In this document: positions 1-5,566 of the stretch, piece after piece
How the letters are laid out: each line of letters begins with the position of its first letter
How positions within the stretch are numbered: position 1 is the stretch's first letter
Source: Bacillota bacterium
Lineage (GTDB): Bacteria > Bacillota_I > Bacilli_A > Acholeplasmatales > UBA5453
Direction: 5' to 3'
Length of the DNA stretch: 5,566 nt
Assembly: GCA_023436805.1 (NCBI GenBank)
Contig: JAEZHT010000016.1
Location: 1-5,566 of the forward strand
The notes under the pieces: model-generated
What the model was told of the DNA's origin: nothing
The model's input: the letters and a program-made list of their open reading frames with translations, nothing else
Database searches by the model: none
Made by a program: the position numbers and the translations under genes

Positions 1-927
1 GTTTGCAGGGGTTAAGTTAAAGTCTCTGTTGTCGGATACTGTGATACCTTCAAGTGGATCAAAGGCTTGGTTCACTTCGATGATCTTCGGTGTTGCACCA
101 TTGATGATTGGCAACACATCGTCAACACCTGGGTCGACTTCAGTGACAACGAAATTATCTAAATATACTTTGGTCAATGCACCTGCATCTAACCCACGGG
201 AAGCCATGGTACCTGCACCAATAACCAATTTACCATTGGTGATGGTCGGTCTGGTAACGAAGAATTCAAATGAATATTTCGTCATCGTGGTTGTTAAGCT
301 GACGGTTTCATCGATATAGCCTTGATAAGCTGAGTTTTCAATCTTCACGACGATACCTCTGGCTTGATCGGCACGACCTTCAAATTCAATGCGATACATC
401 TTACCTTGGGTGATGGTTAAACCACCTTGGTTGAACTGAGTGGAATACCATTGGTTACCATTGGCTGTGATGTCAATGACGGCTTCACCATTCACGATGG
501 CAGCTGTAGATGCGCCACCTTCACCAGCCCAGTGGGTCCAAGTGCCTGCAAGTTGTTGACCGAAGTCACCATTCAATATTCTCAAATCGGATAGGAATAC
601 TTCTGTGATTGTAACCGTTCTTTCGCGTTCTGTTTTATTACCTGCTGCGTCTGTTACGGTATAAGTAAGCACATATGTACCTGTTTGATTGAGATCAACT
701 GTACCTGTGACCACAATCGATGCAGTGAGATTGCCATCCACGTTATCGGTTGCAGAAACACCAGTGAGTGGGTCAAATGTTTGACCTTTTTGAATGGATA
801 CATCCGCCACACCAATTAAAATTGGGGCGATGGTATCTTTTTCTTCTTCCACCGGTGGTGTGGTATTACATGCTGCTAGGACGAATCCAAACATCATGAT
901 AAATAATACGACAAACCATTTTTTCAT
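1..927 (-). CDS. Surface lipoprotein with DUF5011 Ig-like repeats and CBM4/9-like module (3' end outside window)
   Basis: An open frame runs from an ATG at 925-927 to the left edge without a stop; 309 residues are visible. The start has a good ribosome site (GGAG at 934-937 on the + axis, 6 nt away). Residues 1-20 are a lipoprotein signal: MKK, a hydrophobic stretch and the lipobox LAAC with Cys20 as lipidation site. A short acidic linker (PPVEEE) follows. Residues about 30-109 match the DUF5011/HYR bacterial Ig-like pattern (APILIG, FDPLTGVSATDNVDG, GTYVLTYTVTDAAGN, RTVTIT). Residues about 115-264 resemble a CBM4/9 jelly-roll module (ILNGDF, a central W-rich part, YLDNFVVTEV at the end). A second Ig-like repeat starts near residue 270 (PIINGA, FDPLEGITVSDN). 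The start lies 13 bases after the upstream GDPD stop, so the two are co-transcribed. By family analogy it binds polysaccharide at the cell surface. A catalytic domain (for instance a glycoside hydrolase) could follow outside the window; this cannot be seen. Confidence 0.85.
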   Translation of the reverse strand, partial: MKKWFVVLFIMMFGFVLAACNTTPPVEEEKDTIAPILIGVADVSIQKGQTFDPLTGVSATDNVDGNLTASIVVTGTVDLNQTGTYVLTYTVTDAAGNKTERERTVTITEVFLSDLRILNGDFGQQLAGTWTHWAGEGGASTAAIVNGEAVIDITANGNQWYSTQFNQGGLTITQGKMYRIEFEGRADQARGIVVKIENSAYQGYIDETVSLTTTMTKYSFEFFVTRPTITNGKLVIGAGTMASRGLDAGALTKVYLDNFVVTEVDPGVDDVLPIINGATPKIIEVNQAFDPLEGITVSDNRDFNLTPAN

Positions 928-940
928 ATTTTTCTCCTTT

Positions 941-3637
941 TTATTTTCTAGTTACCTTTTTGAGGGTAAACCAAATGCCTACAGCCAATACGGATACGCC
1001 AGAGAATCCGACATAAATCCATGGGTTAGTCCAAAGGTTCGCGCTTGGTTCAACAAACGTGATGGTCATGAGATCGCTATAGATTTCTATGACGTTACCA
1101 TTTGGCAATGTTGAGATTGCTTTGGTATAAAATACCACTTCTCCAATGTCATCTACGCTCACCAATTTACCGGAAGCGTCAAAAGTTGCGTTGGCGTCAT
1201 TACGGACAATGACGAGTTCTGTGCGGTATGGATACACCAATCCACCTTTGGTTTTGAGTTCTCCACCTAAGATGAATGGTTCACCTTTGATGACTTCAAA
1301 TTGGGTGGATTCATAATTCAAATACATATACATGTCTTTAAAATAATCCGAGACGTTGGTGGTGATACCACCGACACCGGCATTATAGTAATAACTTAAA
1401 CTGGTACCATCATCGATGGTCCAAGGCCATACAGTGATGCCACGGTGCGTCAACGCTTTGGTGAATTCTGGGGTAAGTTGACCATACGATGGGTTCAATG
1501 TGGATTTCATTGGTACGATAGAGGTTAATACACTAAGCATGGAATCTGGGATGCTGTTGGAGTTGAGTAACGCCCCTGTCAAATATCCATTGACCATGGT
1601 AGGCATGACAGTCTTCATATCTTGAATGTTTTGAGCTCCAAAATGAATGAGCACCACTTTGTTTTCCATGTCTTTTTCCAGTACTTTGTCTCTCACTTTT
1701 TCAAGGAGTTTGGTATTGGTTGGCTTGACTTCTACGAACAATACAACATCTTTATCTTTAAATGCTTCTAGATAACTATCGAGTGATGGAATATAGAATG
1801 TTTTACCTGTGTTGGATACGTCCAATAATTGGATGTTTTCTAAGGCACCTAAGAGTTGTGCAGACACCGTAAAGTTTTGAGCTGCTGTTCTGCCAGTGGT
1901 CGTATCATGCATGACAACGACTTCTTCATCGACAGTTAAATGCACGTCTGTTTCAATGATCTTCGCACCATTTTGATAGGCTTGAAGTGCAACCTCAATG
2001 GAGTTTTCTGGTCCTGAAGATTCAGTATATCCATTGTGTAACCCACGGTGAGCAATGATGAATACTTCTCTTAAGTGGGTTGTGGTGGTAAATGTTTCAT
2101 ATAAATCAATTAGAGCCATTGGGTTTGGTGTAATGATGCCATTGGCACCGGATAACAATACATTCAAACGGCTTTCATTGGTATCGTCAGCCAATGACCA
2201 TACGGTAACTAAACGTTGTTGTAGGTAATTGACTTGATTTTTTTCTAAATCCAGTGGATTCAAGATGGCAGCCACACTTTGTGCACTGTTGGTATCTTTT
2301 CTGATTTGATCTAAGTCTGCTTGCGTACTGAATGGTCGGTCTGATAAATCCAAGACCCCACGGATCATTTCATATTCACCACGGGCTGCCAAGATGACGT
2401 CTTTTTGAGTTGAAATGAAGAAGACATCAAGGATACCCCACAGTTTAATGCGTTCTGCAATCTCTACAGCCAGGGCTTGGTCTTCTACTGCAAACGCTGG
2501 GATGAGTTTGCCATCCATCGCAATCAACACATTATACAATGAATCGATTTTGACATTGGCACCATCCACGACATCCATCTCAGCGTTTACTTTTAGAATC
2601 AATGTCGCTGGACGTTTGGTTGTATACGATTGAATTTGTGCCATGGATTCCAGTGGTGTGATGATACTGGCTGGATTGACAATCTTCGTATTTGGTTCAT
2701 ACACGGTTGGTATGCGGGTAAATTCGAATGTTTCTGTACGAATGTAGCTTTCAGGTAATGTAATTTTGAAGTTATCAAATACAGCGTTCGCGCCTGATGC
2801 TTGAACTCCAATTAATCCACGTTTGTATTCGAGGGCTTGTTCATGGGTAATCATGAGTTGATCATTGATGTATTCCTTAACTGTCGCGTCTAAGACATCG
2901 ATTTTTAAGCTGTACATTTTAGCAGGGGATAATTGTTCCGAGTATGTAGTAGTGTTGGTAACATTCCAAGCACCGTTGATTCTTTTCGCAAACTCAACCC
3001 CATTGGCCAATGTCGCGTCTTTACGAATCGCCATTTGATAATAGTTTTCTGTAGAGTATCTAAACATGACACTCGCCCAACGTGAGTCGTTATCAACTTC
3101 AACGATGGTCATGTCTACTTCGATGATGTAATTCATGAAGCTTCTTAGGTAATTTGGTAAGGTGACCAAGGAGCTACCTCCACGACCCGCTACCAATAGT
3201 TGTTCACTTTGAATACCGGCACTGCCTGAGACAGTGGTATAGCCATTCGGAAGTTTACCATTAGGTACACCATCAAAACCGGTTTCAAATAAAATATATT
3301 CGGTTTCACTGGCTGCTTTGGCAACCACATAAACATAAATGTTGGCACTCTGATATTGTAATAAGAATGCATGTTGTCCCTTTTGATTGACGGTGATCTG
3401 TTGACCAGAAAGCACAATACCATCAGAGAATCCTGTCAATGTGACTTGATTGAATTCAACGAATGTGGTTGCGTTATGCTGATACACATAATCGTTCAAA
3501 TCAATGACGTCACCCACATTCGCCAATATAGCGTTTTGTGTGGCACTGATGATTGGACGATCATCGGCAGCATTCACTGGTTTTTGGAGCCCTAAAACAA
3601 GTCCCAAAAAGGCTAGAATGATGAATACTTTTTTCAT
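941..3637 (-). CDS. Secreted, membrane-anchored multidomain glycerophosphodiester phosphodiesterase
   Basis: The 898-residue protein starts at an ATG with GGAGG (3645-3649) 7 nt upstream and ends with TAA. Residues 1-23 are a signal peptide (likely cleavage after VNA). Residues about 25-106 form an Ig-like beta segment; 113-294 look like a LamG/concanavalin-type lectin fold (FETGFDG at the start, AVFDNFKITLP at the end). Residues 343-516 are a degenerate GDPD-like segment. Residues 525-770 are a catalytic GDPD TIM barrel with the family motifs: His530-Arg531 (IIAHRG), Glu544-Asn545, Glu562 and Asp564 (IETDV), His577 (VMHD), Glu636 (FVEVK), VWPWTID (736-742) and GVGGITT (754-760). Another beta-rich domain spans 778-862. 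A membrane helix (about 873-891) with the basic tail KKVTRK anchors the C-terminus, so the enzyme faces outside. GDPDs hydrolyse glycerophosphodiesters to glycerol-3-phosphate and an alcohol. The protein is far longer than simple GlpQ/UgpQ enzymes (about 250-350 residues). It is the first gene of an operon with the CBM lipoprotein and lies behind two LacI-type operators. The exact substrate is unknown. Confidence 0.93.
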   Translation of the reverse strand: MKKVFIILAFLGLVLGLQKPVNAADDRPIISATQNAILANVGDVIDLNDYVYQHNATTFVEFNQVTLTGFSDGIVLSGQQITVNQKGQHAFLLQYQSANIYVYVVAKAASETEYILFETGFDGVPNGKLPNGYTTVSGSAGIQSEQLLVAGRGGSSLVTLPNYLRSFMNYIIEVDMTIVEVDNDSRWASVMFRYSTENYYQMAIRKDATLANGVEFAKRINGAWNVTNTTTYSEQLSPAKMYSLKIDVLDATVKEYINDQLMITHEQALEYKRGLIGVQASGANAVFDNFKITLPESYIRTETFEFTRIPTVYEPNTKIVNPASIITPLESMAQIQSYTTKRPATLILKVNAEMDVVDGANVKIDSLYNVLIAMDGKLIPAFAVEDQALAVEIAERIKLWGILDVFFISTQKDVILAARGEYEMIRGVLDLSDRPFSTQADLDQIRKDTNSAQSVAAILNPLDLEKNQVNYLQQRLVTVWSLADDTNESRLNVLLSGANGIITPNPMALIDLYETFTTTTHLREVFIIAHRGLHNGYTESSGPENSIEVALQAYQNGAKIIETDVHLTVDEEVVVMHDTTTGRTAAQNFTVSAQLLGALENIQLLDVSNTGKTFYIPSLDSYLEAFKDKDVVLFVEVKPTNTKLLEKVRDKVLEKDMENKVVLIHFGAQNIQDMKTVMPTMVNGYLTGALLNSNSIPDSMLSVLTSIVPMKSTLNPSYGQLTPEFTKALTHRGITVWPWTIDDGTSLSYYYNAGVGGITTNVSDYFKDMYMYLNYESTQFEVIKGEPFILGGELKTKGGLVYPYRTELVIVRNDANATFDASGKLVSVDDIGEVVFYTKAISTLPNGNVIEIYSDLMTITFVEPSANLWTNPWIYVGFSGVSVLAVGIWFTLKKVTRK
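2090..2611 (-). other. Degenerate GDPD-like repeat within the GDPD protein (residues about 343-516)
   Basis: This segment aligns by eye with the later two thirds of the catalytic GDPD domain of the same protein. IDSLYNVLIAMDGKLIPAF (364-382) parallels IPSLDSYLEAFKDKDVVLF (616-634). ILNPLDL, VTVWSLADD and GANGIITPNPMALIDLYE (458-514) parallel TLNPSYG, ITVWPWTIDD and GVGGITTNVSDYFKDMY (713-770). The His-Arg pair, the E-x-D motif and the second catalytic His are not visible, so this half should be inactive. It may be structural or bind ligand. The homology is an inference from pattern matching and no alignment score was computed. Confidence 0.65.
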
Positions 3638-3659
3638 GTTATTTCCTCCATTTAATCAC

Positions 3660-3677
3660 AGGGAAAACGTTTTCCCT
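3660..3677. promoter_or_regulatory. LacI-family operator O1 (perfect 18-bp palindrome)
   Basis: AGGGAAAACGTTTTCCCT is an exact palindrome centred on a CG step, the hallmark of LacI-family operators. It lies 10 bp upstream of the GDPD ribosome site, in the 5' UTR of the GDPD operon, next to the lacI-family gene. Binding by that neighbour is inferred from proximity and form. Confidence 0.75.
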
Positions 3678-3716
3678 TTTTAGGTAAAAAAAGACGCATT
3701 CTACTTATTTTACTTT

Positions 3717-3734
3717 AAGGAAAACGATTTCCTT
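3717..3734. promoter_or_regulatory. LacI-family operator O2 (near-perfect 18-bp palindrome)
   Basis: AAGGAAAACGATTTCCTT is palindromic except for one opposed pair next to the central CG. It shares the GGAAAACG core with O1, and the two centres are 57 bp apart. On the minus strand both are preceded by a similar A-rich run, so they look like two copies of one unit. Together they suggest cooperative binding or a looped or roadblock type of repression. Confidence 0.7.
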
Positions 3735-3751
3735 TTTTGCCTAAAATATAA

Positions 3752-3774
3752 GTAACTGACATGAAATCGGTTAC
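3752..3774. repeat. Interrupted inverted repeat in the leader (8-7-8)
   Basis: GTAACTGA (3752-3759) and TCGGTTAC (3767-3774) are inverted copies with one mismatch and a 7-base spacer. It falls at about +12 to +34 of the predicted GDPD mRNA. It could be a small leader hairpin or a binding site for another regulator; chance is also possible. Confidence 0.3.
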
Positions 3775-3792
3775 CTATTAGAATACGCTTAC

Positions 3793-3821
3793 ATTATATA
3801 GGGTATTTTGTGCGTTGTCAA
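3793..3821 (-). promoter_or_regulatory. Consensus sigma-A promoter of the GDPD-lipoprotein operon
   Basis: On the minus strand TTGACA (3816-3821) and TATAAT (3793-3798) are separated by exactly 17 bp, a full match to the sigma-70/sigma-A consensus. The predicted transcription start is near 3786, giving a leader of about 150 nt that contains both operator palindromes. The -35 box begins only 8 bases after the lacI stop codon. A weaker alternative promoter may lie between the operators (TAGAAT at 3698-3703, poor -35). Confidence 0.82.
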
Positions 3822-3829
3822 CACCCATG

Positions 3830-4840
3830 CTATTTTTTTATTTTTGTCGATGCTCTTTCAATTAAAGTCACTGGAATTTTGATCAATTCGGTCTTTTTTG
3901 GATCTTTTTCTTGGATCATTTGAATGAGTTTGAGCGCTGCCATCTCACCGATTGCTTTTTTATCTTGTCTGATGGTGGACAAGGCTGGTGAATATATTCT
4001 CGCAAAATTGATGTCGTCAAATCCAATTACACTGATGTCTTCAGGGACTTTATAGCCTTTAGATTCAAACCCGCGGATTGCACCAAAAGCTAAATCATCG
4101 GACCCTACAATGACATAATCCGGGGTGCGTGTGGCTTGTTCTAGTAACCTGATCGCTGCGTCAAAGCCCGATTGGTAACCGAATCCATTCGCTTCTATCA
4201 CAAAGTAAGGTTCTTTATGTTTCTTCATGATTTCGTGGAATCGATCCATACGCAATTGGAATGCGATGGATGTCGATGGTCCCCCAATCATGTCGATATG
4301 TTTACGCTTTAAACTTTTCGCGTAATCCACAGATAGATCGATACCTTGTTGGTTATCAGAAATGATGGTCGTTAAGTTAGGCATGATGAAGTCAGTAGAG
4401 ACACACGGGATGTCACTTGCCACCAATTCTTTGATGTATGGGTTGTTTAAGTTACCAGAAACCAATAGAACCCCGTCCACTTTTTTGGTTAAACACCATT
4501 CTAAATAACTCATTTCTCTTTCGCCAACTTTACTAACGACGAAAATGATTTCATAGGCTTCTTTTTCTACATAGTTTTTAAATGATTGTAAAATACTCGA
4601 GAAAAAGGGGTGTTCTAATCCGACCAAGGAGATGTCAGAGAATAATATCCCTAAGGTATAACTTCTTTTACTTTTTAATATACGCGCAGAAGCGTCTTGA
4701 AAATAACCGACCTCTTTGACATAGGCCATGACGCGATCACGTGTTTTTTGACTCACCTTACCGTTGTTGTTTAAAACCTTAGAAACGGTGGATGGGGCTA
4801 GATTCAATTCTTTCGCAACTGTAACGATGTTTTTTCTCAT
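3830..4840 (-). CDS. LacI-family transcriptional regulator
   Basis: The protein has 336 residues from the ATG at 4838-4840, the usual LacI/GalR length, and ends with TAG. Residues 3-24 form the LacI helix-turn-helix (IVTVAKELNLAPSTVSKVLNN), followed by GKVSQKTRDRVMAYVKEVGY and a hinge helix (about 49-60, SARILKSKRS) that keeps the leucine which enters the minor groove at the operator centre. The usual Pro-Asn before the hinge is Gln-Asp here. Residues 61-331 are the periplasmic-binding-protein-like effector and dimer domain, with VGSDDLAFGAIRGFESKGYK, DISVIGFDDI and LSTIRQDKKAIGEMA, as is typical for the family. The family usually senses sugars or sugar phosphates. The gene is divided from the GDPD operon by two CG-centred palindromes, so it most likely represses that operon. 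No intrinsic terminator is obvious behind it, so some read-through into the operon is possible. Its effector cannot be read from the sequence. Confidence 0.93.
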   Translation of the reverse strand: MRKNIVTVAKELNLAPSTVSKVLNNNGKVSQKTRDRVMAYVKEVGYFQDASARILKSKRSYTLGILFSDISLVGLEHPFFSSILQSFKNYVEKEAYEIIFVVSKVGEREMSYLEWCLTKKVDGVLLVSGNLNNPYIKELVASDIPCVSTDFIMPNLTTIISDNQQGIDLSVDYAKSLKRKHIDMIGGPSTSIAFQLRMDRFHEIMKKHKEPYFVIEANGFGYQSGFDAAIRLLEQATRTPDYVIVGSDDLAFGAIRGFESKGYKVPEDISVIGFDDINFARIYSPALSTIRQDKKAIGEMAALKLIQMIQEKDPKKTELIKIPVTLIERASTKIKK

Positions 4841-4847
4841 GGGAACG

Positions 4848-4852
4848 CTCCT
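4848..4852 (-). promoter_or_regulatory. Ribosome binding site that sets the lacI-family start at 4840
   Basis: AGGAG lies 7 nt before the ATG at 4840. The in-frame ATG at 4882 has no such site, would add 14 residues unlike any LacI N-terminus, and lies upstream of the -10 box. The protein therefore starts MRKNIVTVAKELN. Confidence 0.85.
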
Positions 4853-4859
4853 AAATACC

Positions 4860-4888
4860 ATTATAACTGAAAAACGTCTCATTGAAAA
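4860..4888 (-). promoter_or_regulatory. Promoter of the lacI-family gene
   Basis: On the minus strand TATAAT (4860-4865) stands 17 bp from TTTTCA (4883-4888, 4 of 6 matches to the -35 consensus). The predicted start near 4853 gives a leader of only about 13 nt that begins at the ribosome site. The -35 box overlaps the T-tract of the upstream terminator. Confidence 0.65.
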
Positions 4889-4919
4889 TAAAAACGTTAG
4901 AAGCGTGGACTTCTAACGT
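4883..4919 (-). terminator. Intrinsic terminator behind the GGDEF gene
   Basis: On the minus strand a perfect 10-bp stem, ACGTTAGAAG with CTTCTAACGT (4894-4903 and 4910-4919), closes a 6-base loop and is followed by TTTTTATTTT. It begins 5 bases after the GGDEF stop codon. It has no T-run in the + direction, so it acts one way. Confidence 0.9.
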
Positions 4920-4924
4920 CGGAT

Positions 4925-5401
4925 TTATTCACTAATAACGCGGTTTCTACCGCTTTTTTTCGCAACATACAGCTTCTCATCCGCTTTTTGAATCGCGTCT
5001 TTTGGTGAAGCATTACCGACAGTTTGAATGCCAGTCGATATCGTAATGTGGATGATATTGTTACCATAAACAAATGGGTATGATTCGACATTTTTTCTCA
5101 AGTTCTCGGCCGATTTTAACGTTTCTTGCCACGGTCTTGGGTCGTAAATTAAGAATTCTTCGCCCCCATAACGCGCGATAATTTCCGTTTCACTAAACGC
5201 TTGTTTAATCAAACGTGCGACGTCTCTTAAGACCTTATCGCCCATCAAATGGCCATATTGATCATTGACTAATTTGAATAAATCAATGTCAATCATGACG
5301 ATTTGTGCTTCAATTCCTAAGGTTTGATGCGTAGCGAAATCTACCGGTAGACGTTCTTCGATGAATCTCCTGTTATAAATGTTGGGTGAACTACCCACCA
5401 C
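4925..5401 (-). pseudogene. Truncated diguanylate cyclase (GGDEF domain), 5' part cut off by an IS200/IS605 element
   Basis: The readable frame gives 158 residues from a GTG at 5399-5401, directly behind an in-frame TAA. It holds nearly all of a GGDEF domain: NIYNRRFIEE (7-16), the metal-binding MIDIDLFKLVNDQYGH (36-51), the active-site GGEEF (79-83) and the typical end ADEKLYVAKKSGRNRVI (140-156). The family's opening motif D-x-L-T just before N-x-Y-N-R-R is missing; VGSS is encoded by the right end of the inserted element. Native sequence therefore begins at about 5385. The N-terminal sensor part would lie on the far side of the element. GGDEF proteins make cyclic di-GMP from two GTP; no inhibitory I-site (RxxD five residues before GGEEF) is present. 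No ribosome site stands before the GTG, so the remnant is probably not translated. A short expressed fragment cannot be excluded. Confidence 0.82.
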
Positions 5402-5480
5402 TTATAGAAGTGGGGGCTTCCTATCCAAACCAGTGTAACCACCAGTGACTCAATAGGCTATCCCCGTAGTCCCTACGGTT
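5394..5480 (-). ncRNA. Probable omega RNA scaffold (3' part) of the TnpB element
   Basis: TnpB nucleases use an RNA made from the tnpB 3' end and the element's right end. The stretch between the tnpB stop and the element border has two stable hairpins (5464-5478 and 5394-5416), as expected for that scaffold. The guide would be the bases that follow the border (from about 5385 downward). The 5' limit of the RNA is unknown and probably lies within tnpB. This is inference from the family; no expression evidence exists here. Confidence 0.5.
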
Positions 5481-5489
5481 CTTATTCAT

Positions 5490-5566
5490 TTATAACTGAA
5501 AAGCTAACTTATACTTTCTAAATCCTTCTTTGTTGATGTTGATCGCTGCGTTATGATCTCTATCCA
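5490..5566 (-). CDS. tnpB: TnpB, RNA-guided nuclease of IS200/IS605 family (last 24 residues only)
   Basis: The minus-strand frame from 5564 to the TAA at 5490-5492 reads DRDHNAAININKEGF and ends in KLAFQL. D-R-D-x-N-A-A-x-N-I is the signature at the end of the zinc-ribbon/RuvC-III region of TnpB, and its Asp supplies part of the catalytic centre. The 5' part lies outside the window, so completeness and activity cannot be judged. It reads in the same direction as the GGDEF gene it interrupts. TnpB cuts DNA under guidance of an RNA from the element's right end and so helps the element to be kept at the donor site. Confidence 0.88.
   Translation of the reverse strand, partial: DRDHNAAININKEGFRKYKLAFQL

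Larger units (their letters stand above)
5386..5566 (-). mobile_element. IS200/IS605-family element, right end (rest outside window)
   Basis: Behind the tnpB stop the minus strand shows the typical structured right end: a subterminal hairpin (CCGTAG, loop GGA, CTACGG; 5464-5478), a CCAGTG direct repeat (5430-5435 and 5442-5447), and a terminal hairpin from GAAGCCCCCACTT to AAGTGGTGGG (5394-5416, loop 5404-5407, one bulged base). It ends in TAGTTCAC (5386-5393), as in known elements whose right end closes with TTCAA or TTCAC. The exact cleavage base may differ by one or two positions from 5386. The left end and any tnpA lie outside the window. Confidence 0.8.

Noticed and set aside
29..319. 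96-codon open frame on the + strand
   Set aside because: It lies opposite the lipoprotein gene, whose frame has signal peptide, lipobox and known domains; the + frame has no ribosome site or recognisable motif.
794..1114. 106-codon open frame on the + strand
   Set aside because: It runs antisense across the junction of the lipoprotein and GDPD genes and has no domain or ribosome site.
3660..3734. The two palindromes as intrinsic terminators of the lacI-family gene
   Set aside because: Neither is followed by a run of T on the minus strand, and both have the CG centre and 18-bp form of LacI operators.
4841..4882. Longer lacI-family protein starting at 4882
   Set aside because: There is no ribosome site, the extra 14 residues are unlike LacI N-termini, and the start lies upstream of the likely -10 box.
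4861..5502. 13-base direct repeat (4861-4873 and 5490-5502, TTATAACTGAAAA)
   Set aside because: One copy is the lacI -10 area and the other the tnpB stop area. A match of this length is plausible by chance in AT-rich DNA, and the flanks do not match.
1..5566. tRNA, rRNA or CRISPR array
   Set aside because: No cloverleaf-like sequence, rRNA motif or regularly spaced repeat was seen on either strand.

Overview
The window comes from a low-to-moderate GC bacterium (about 40% by eye on sampled lines). Strong AGGAG/GGAGG ribosome binding sites, sigma-A-type promoters, an AT-rich LacI operator and a lipobox lipoprotein point to Bacillota or Mycoplasmatota, for example an Acholeplasma-like lineage. 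All tryptophans in the readable genes are TGG, and the stops seen are TAA or TAG, so the code is not the TGA=Trp code of mycoplasmas. The lineage is inferred, not proven. Every gene lies on the minus strand, so reading order is right to left.

Right edge (5386-5566): the 3' end of an IS200/IS605-family element. It holds the last 24 codons of tnpB, including the RuvC-III/C-terminal motif DRDHNAAINI, followed by a structured right end that looks like the 3' part of an omega RNA. The element sits inside a diguanylate-cyclase (GGDEF) gene. Only the part after the first domain motif is left (about 4925-5385), closed by a strong intrinsic terminator (4883-4919).

Middle (3830-4840): a LacI-family transcription regulator with its own promoter. 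Its real start is at 4840, not at the upstream ATG at 4882. Next comes a 192-bp intergenic region with a perfect consensus promoter (TTGACA, 17 bp, TATAAT) and two LacI-type palindromes centred on CG, 57 bp apart. One of them is a perfect 18-bp palindrome.

Left (1-3637): a two-gene operon or longer. The first gene encodes an 898-residue secreted, membrane-anchored glycerophosphodiester phosphodiesterase (GDPD). It has an Ig-like domain, a lectin-like domain, a degenerate GDPD-like repeat, a catalytic GDPD domain, another beta-rich domain and a C-terminal membrane anchor. Thirteen bases downstream starts a lipoprotein with DUF5011-type Ig repeats and a CBM4/9-like carbohydrate-binding module; it runs off the left edge.

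Inferred system: a sugar-responsive LacI repressor controls a cell-surface apparatus that binds a glycan and hydrolyses glycerophosphodiester bonds, such as those of teichoic acids, glycerophosphoglycolipids or deacylated phospholipids from the surroundings. No wholly new system is proven here. The most unusual parts are the duplicated GDPD barrel, the duplicated operator unit and the insertion that broke the GGDEF gene.
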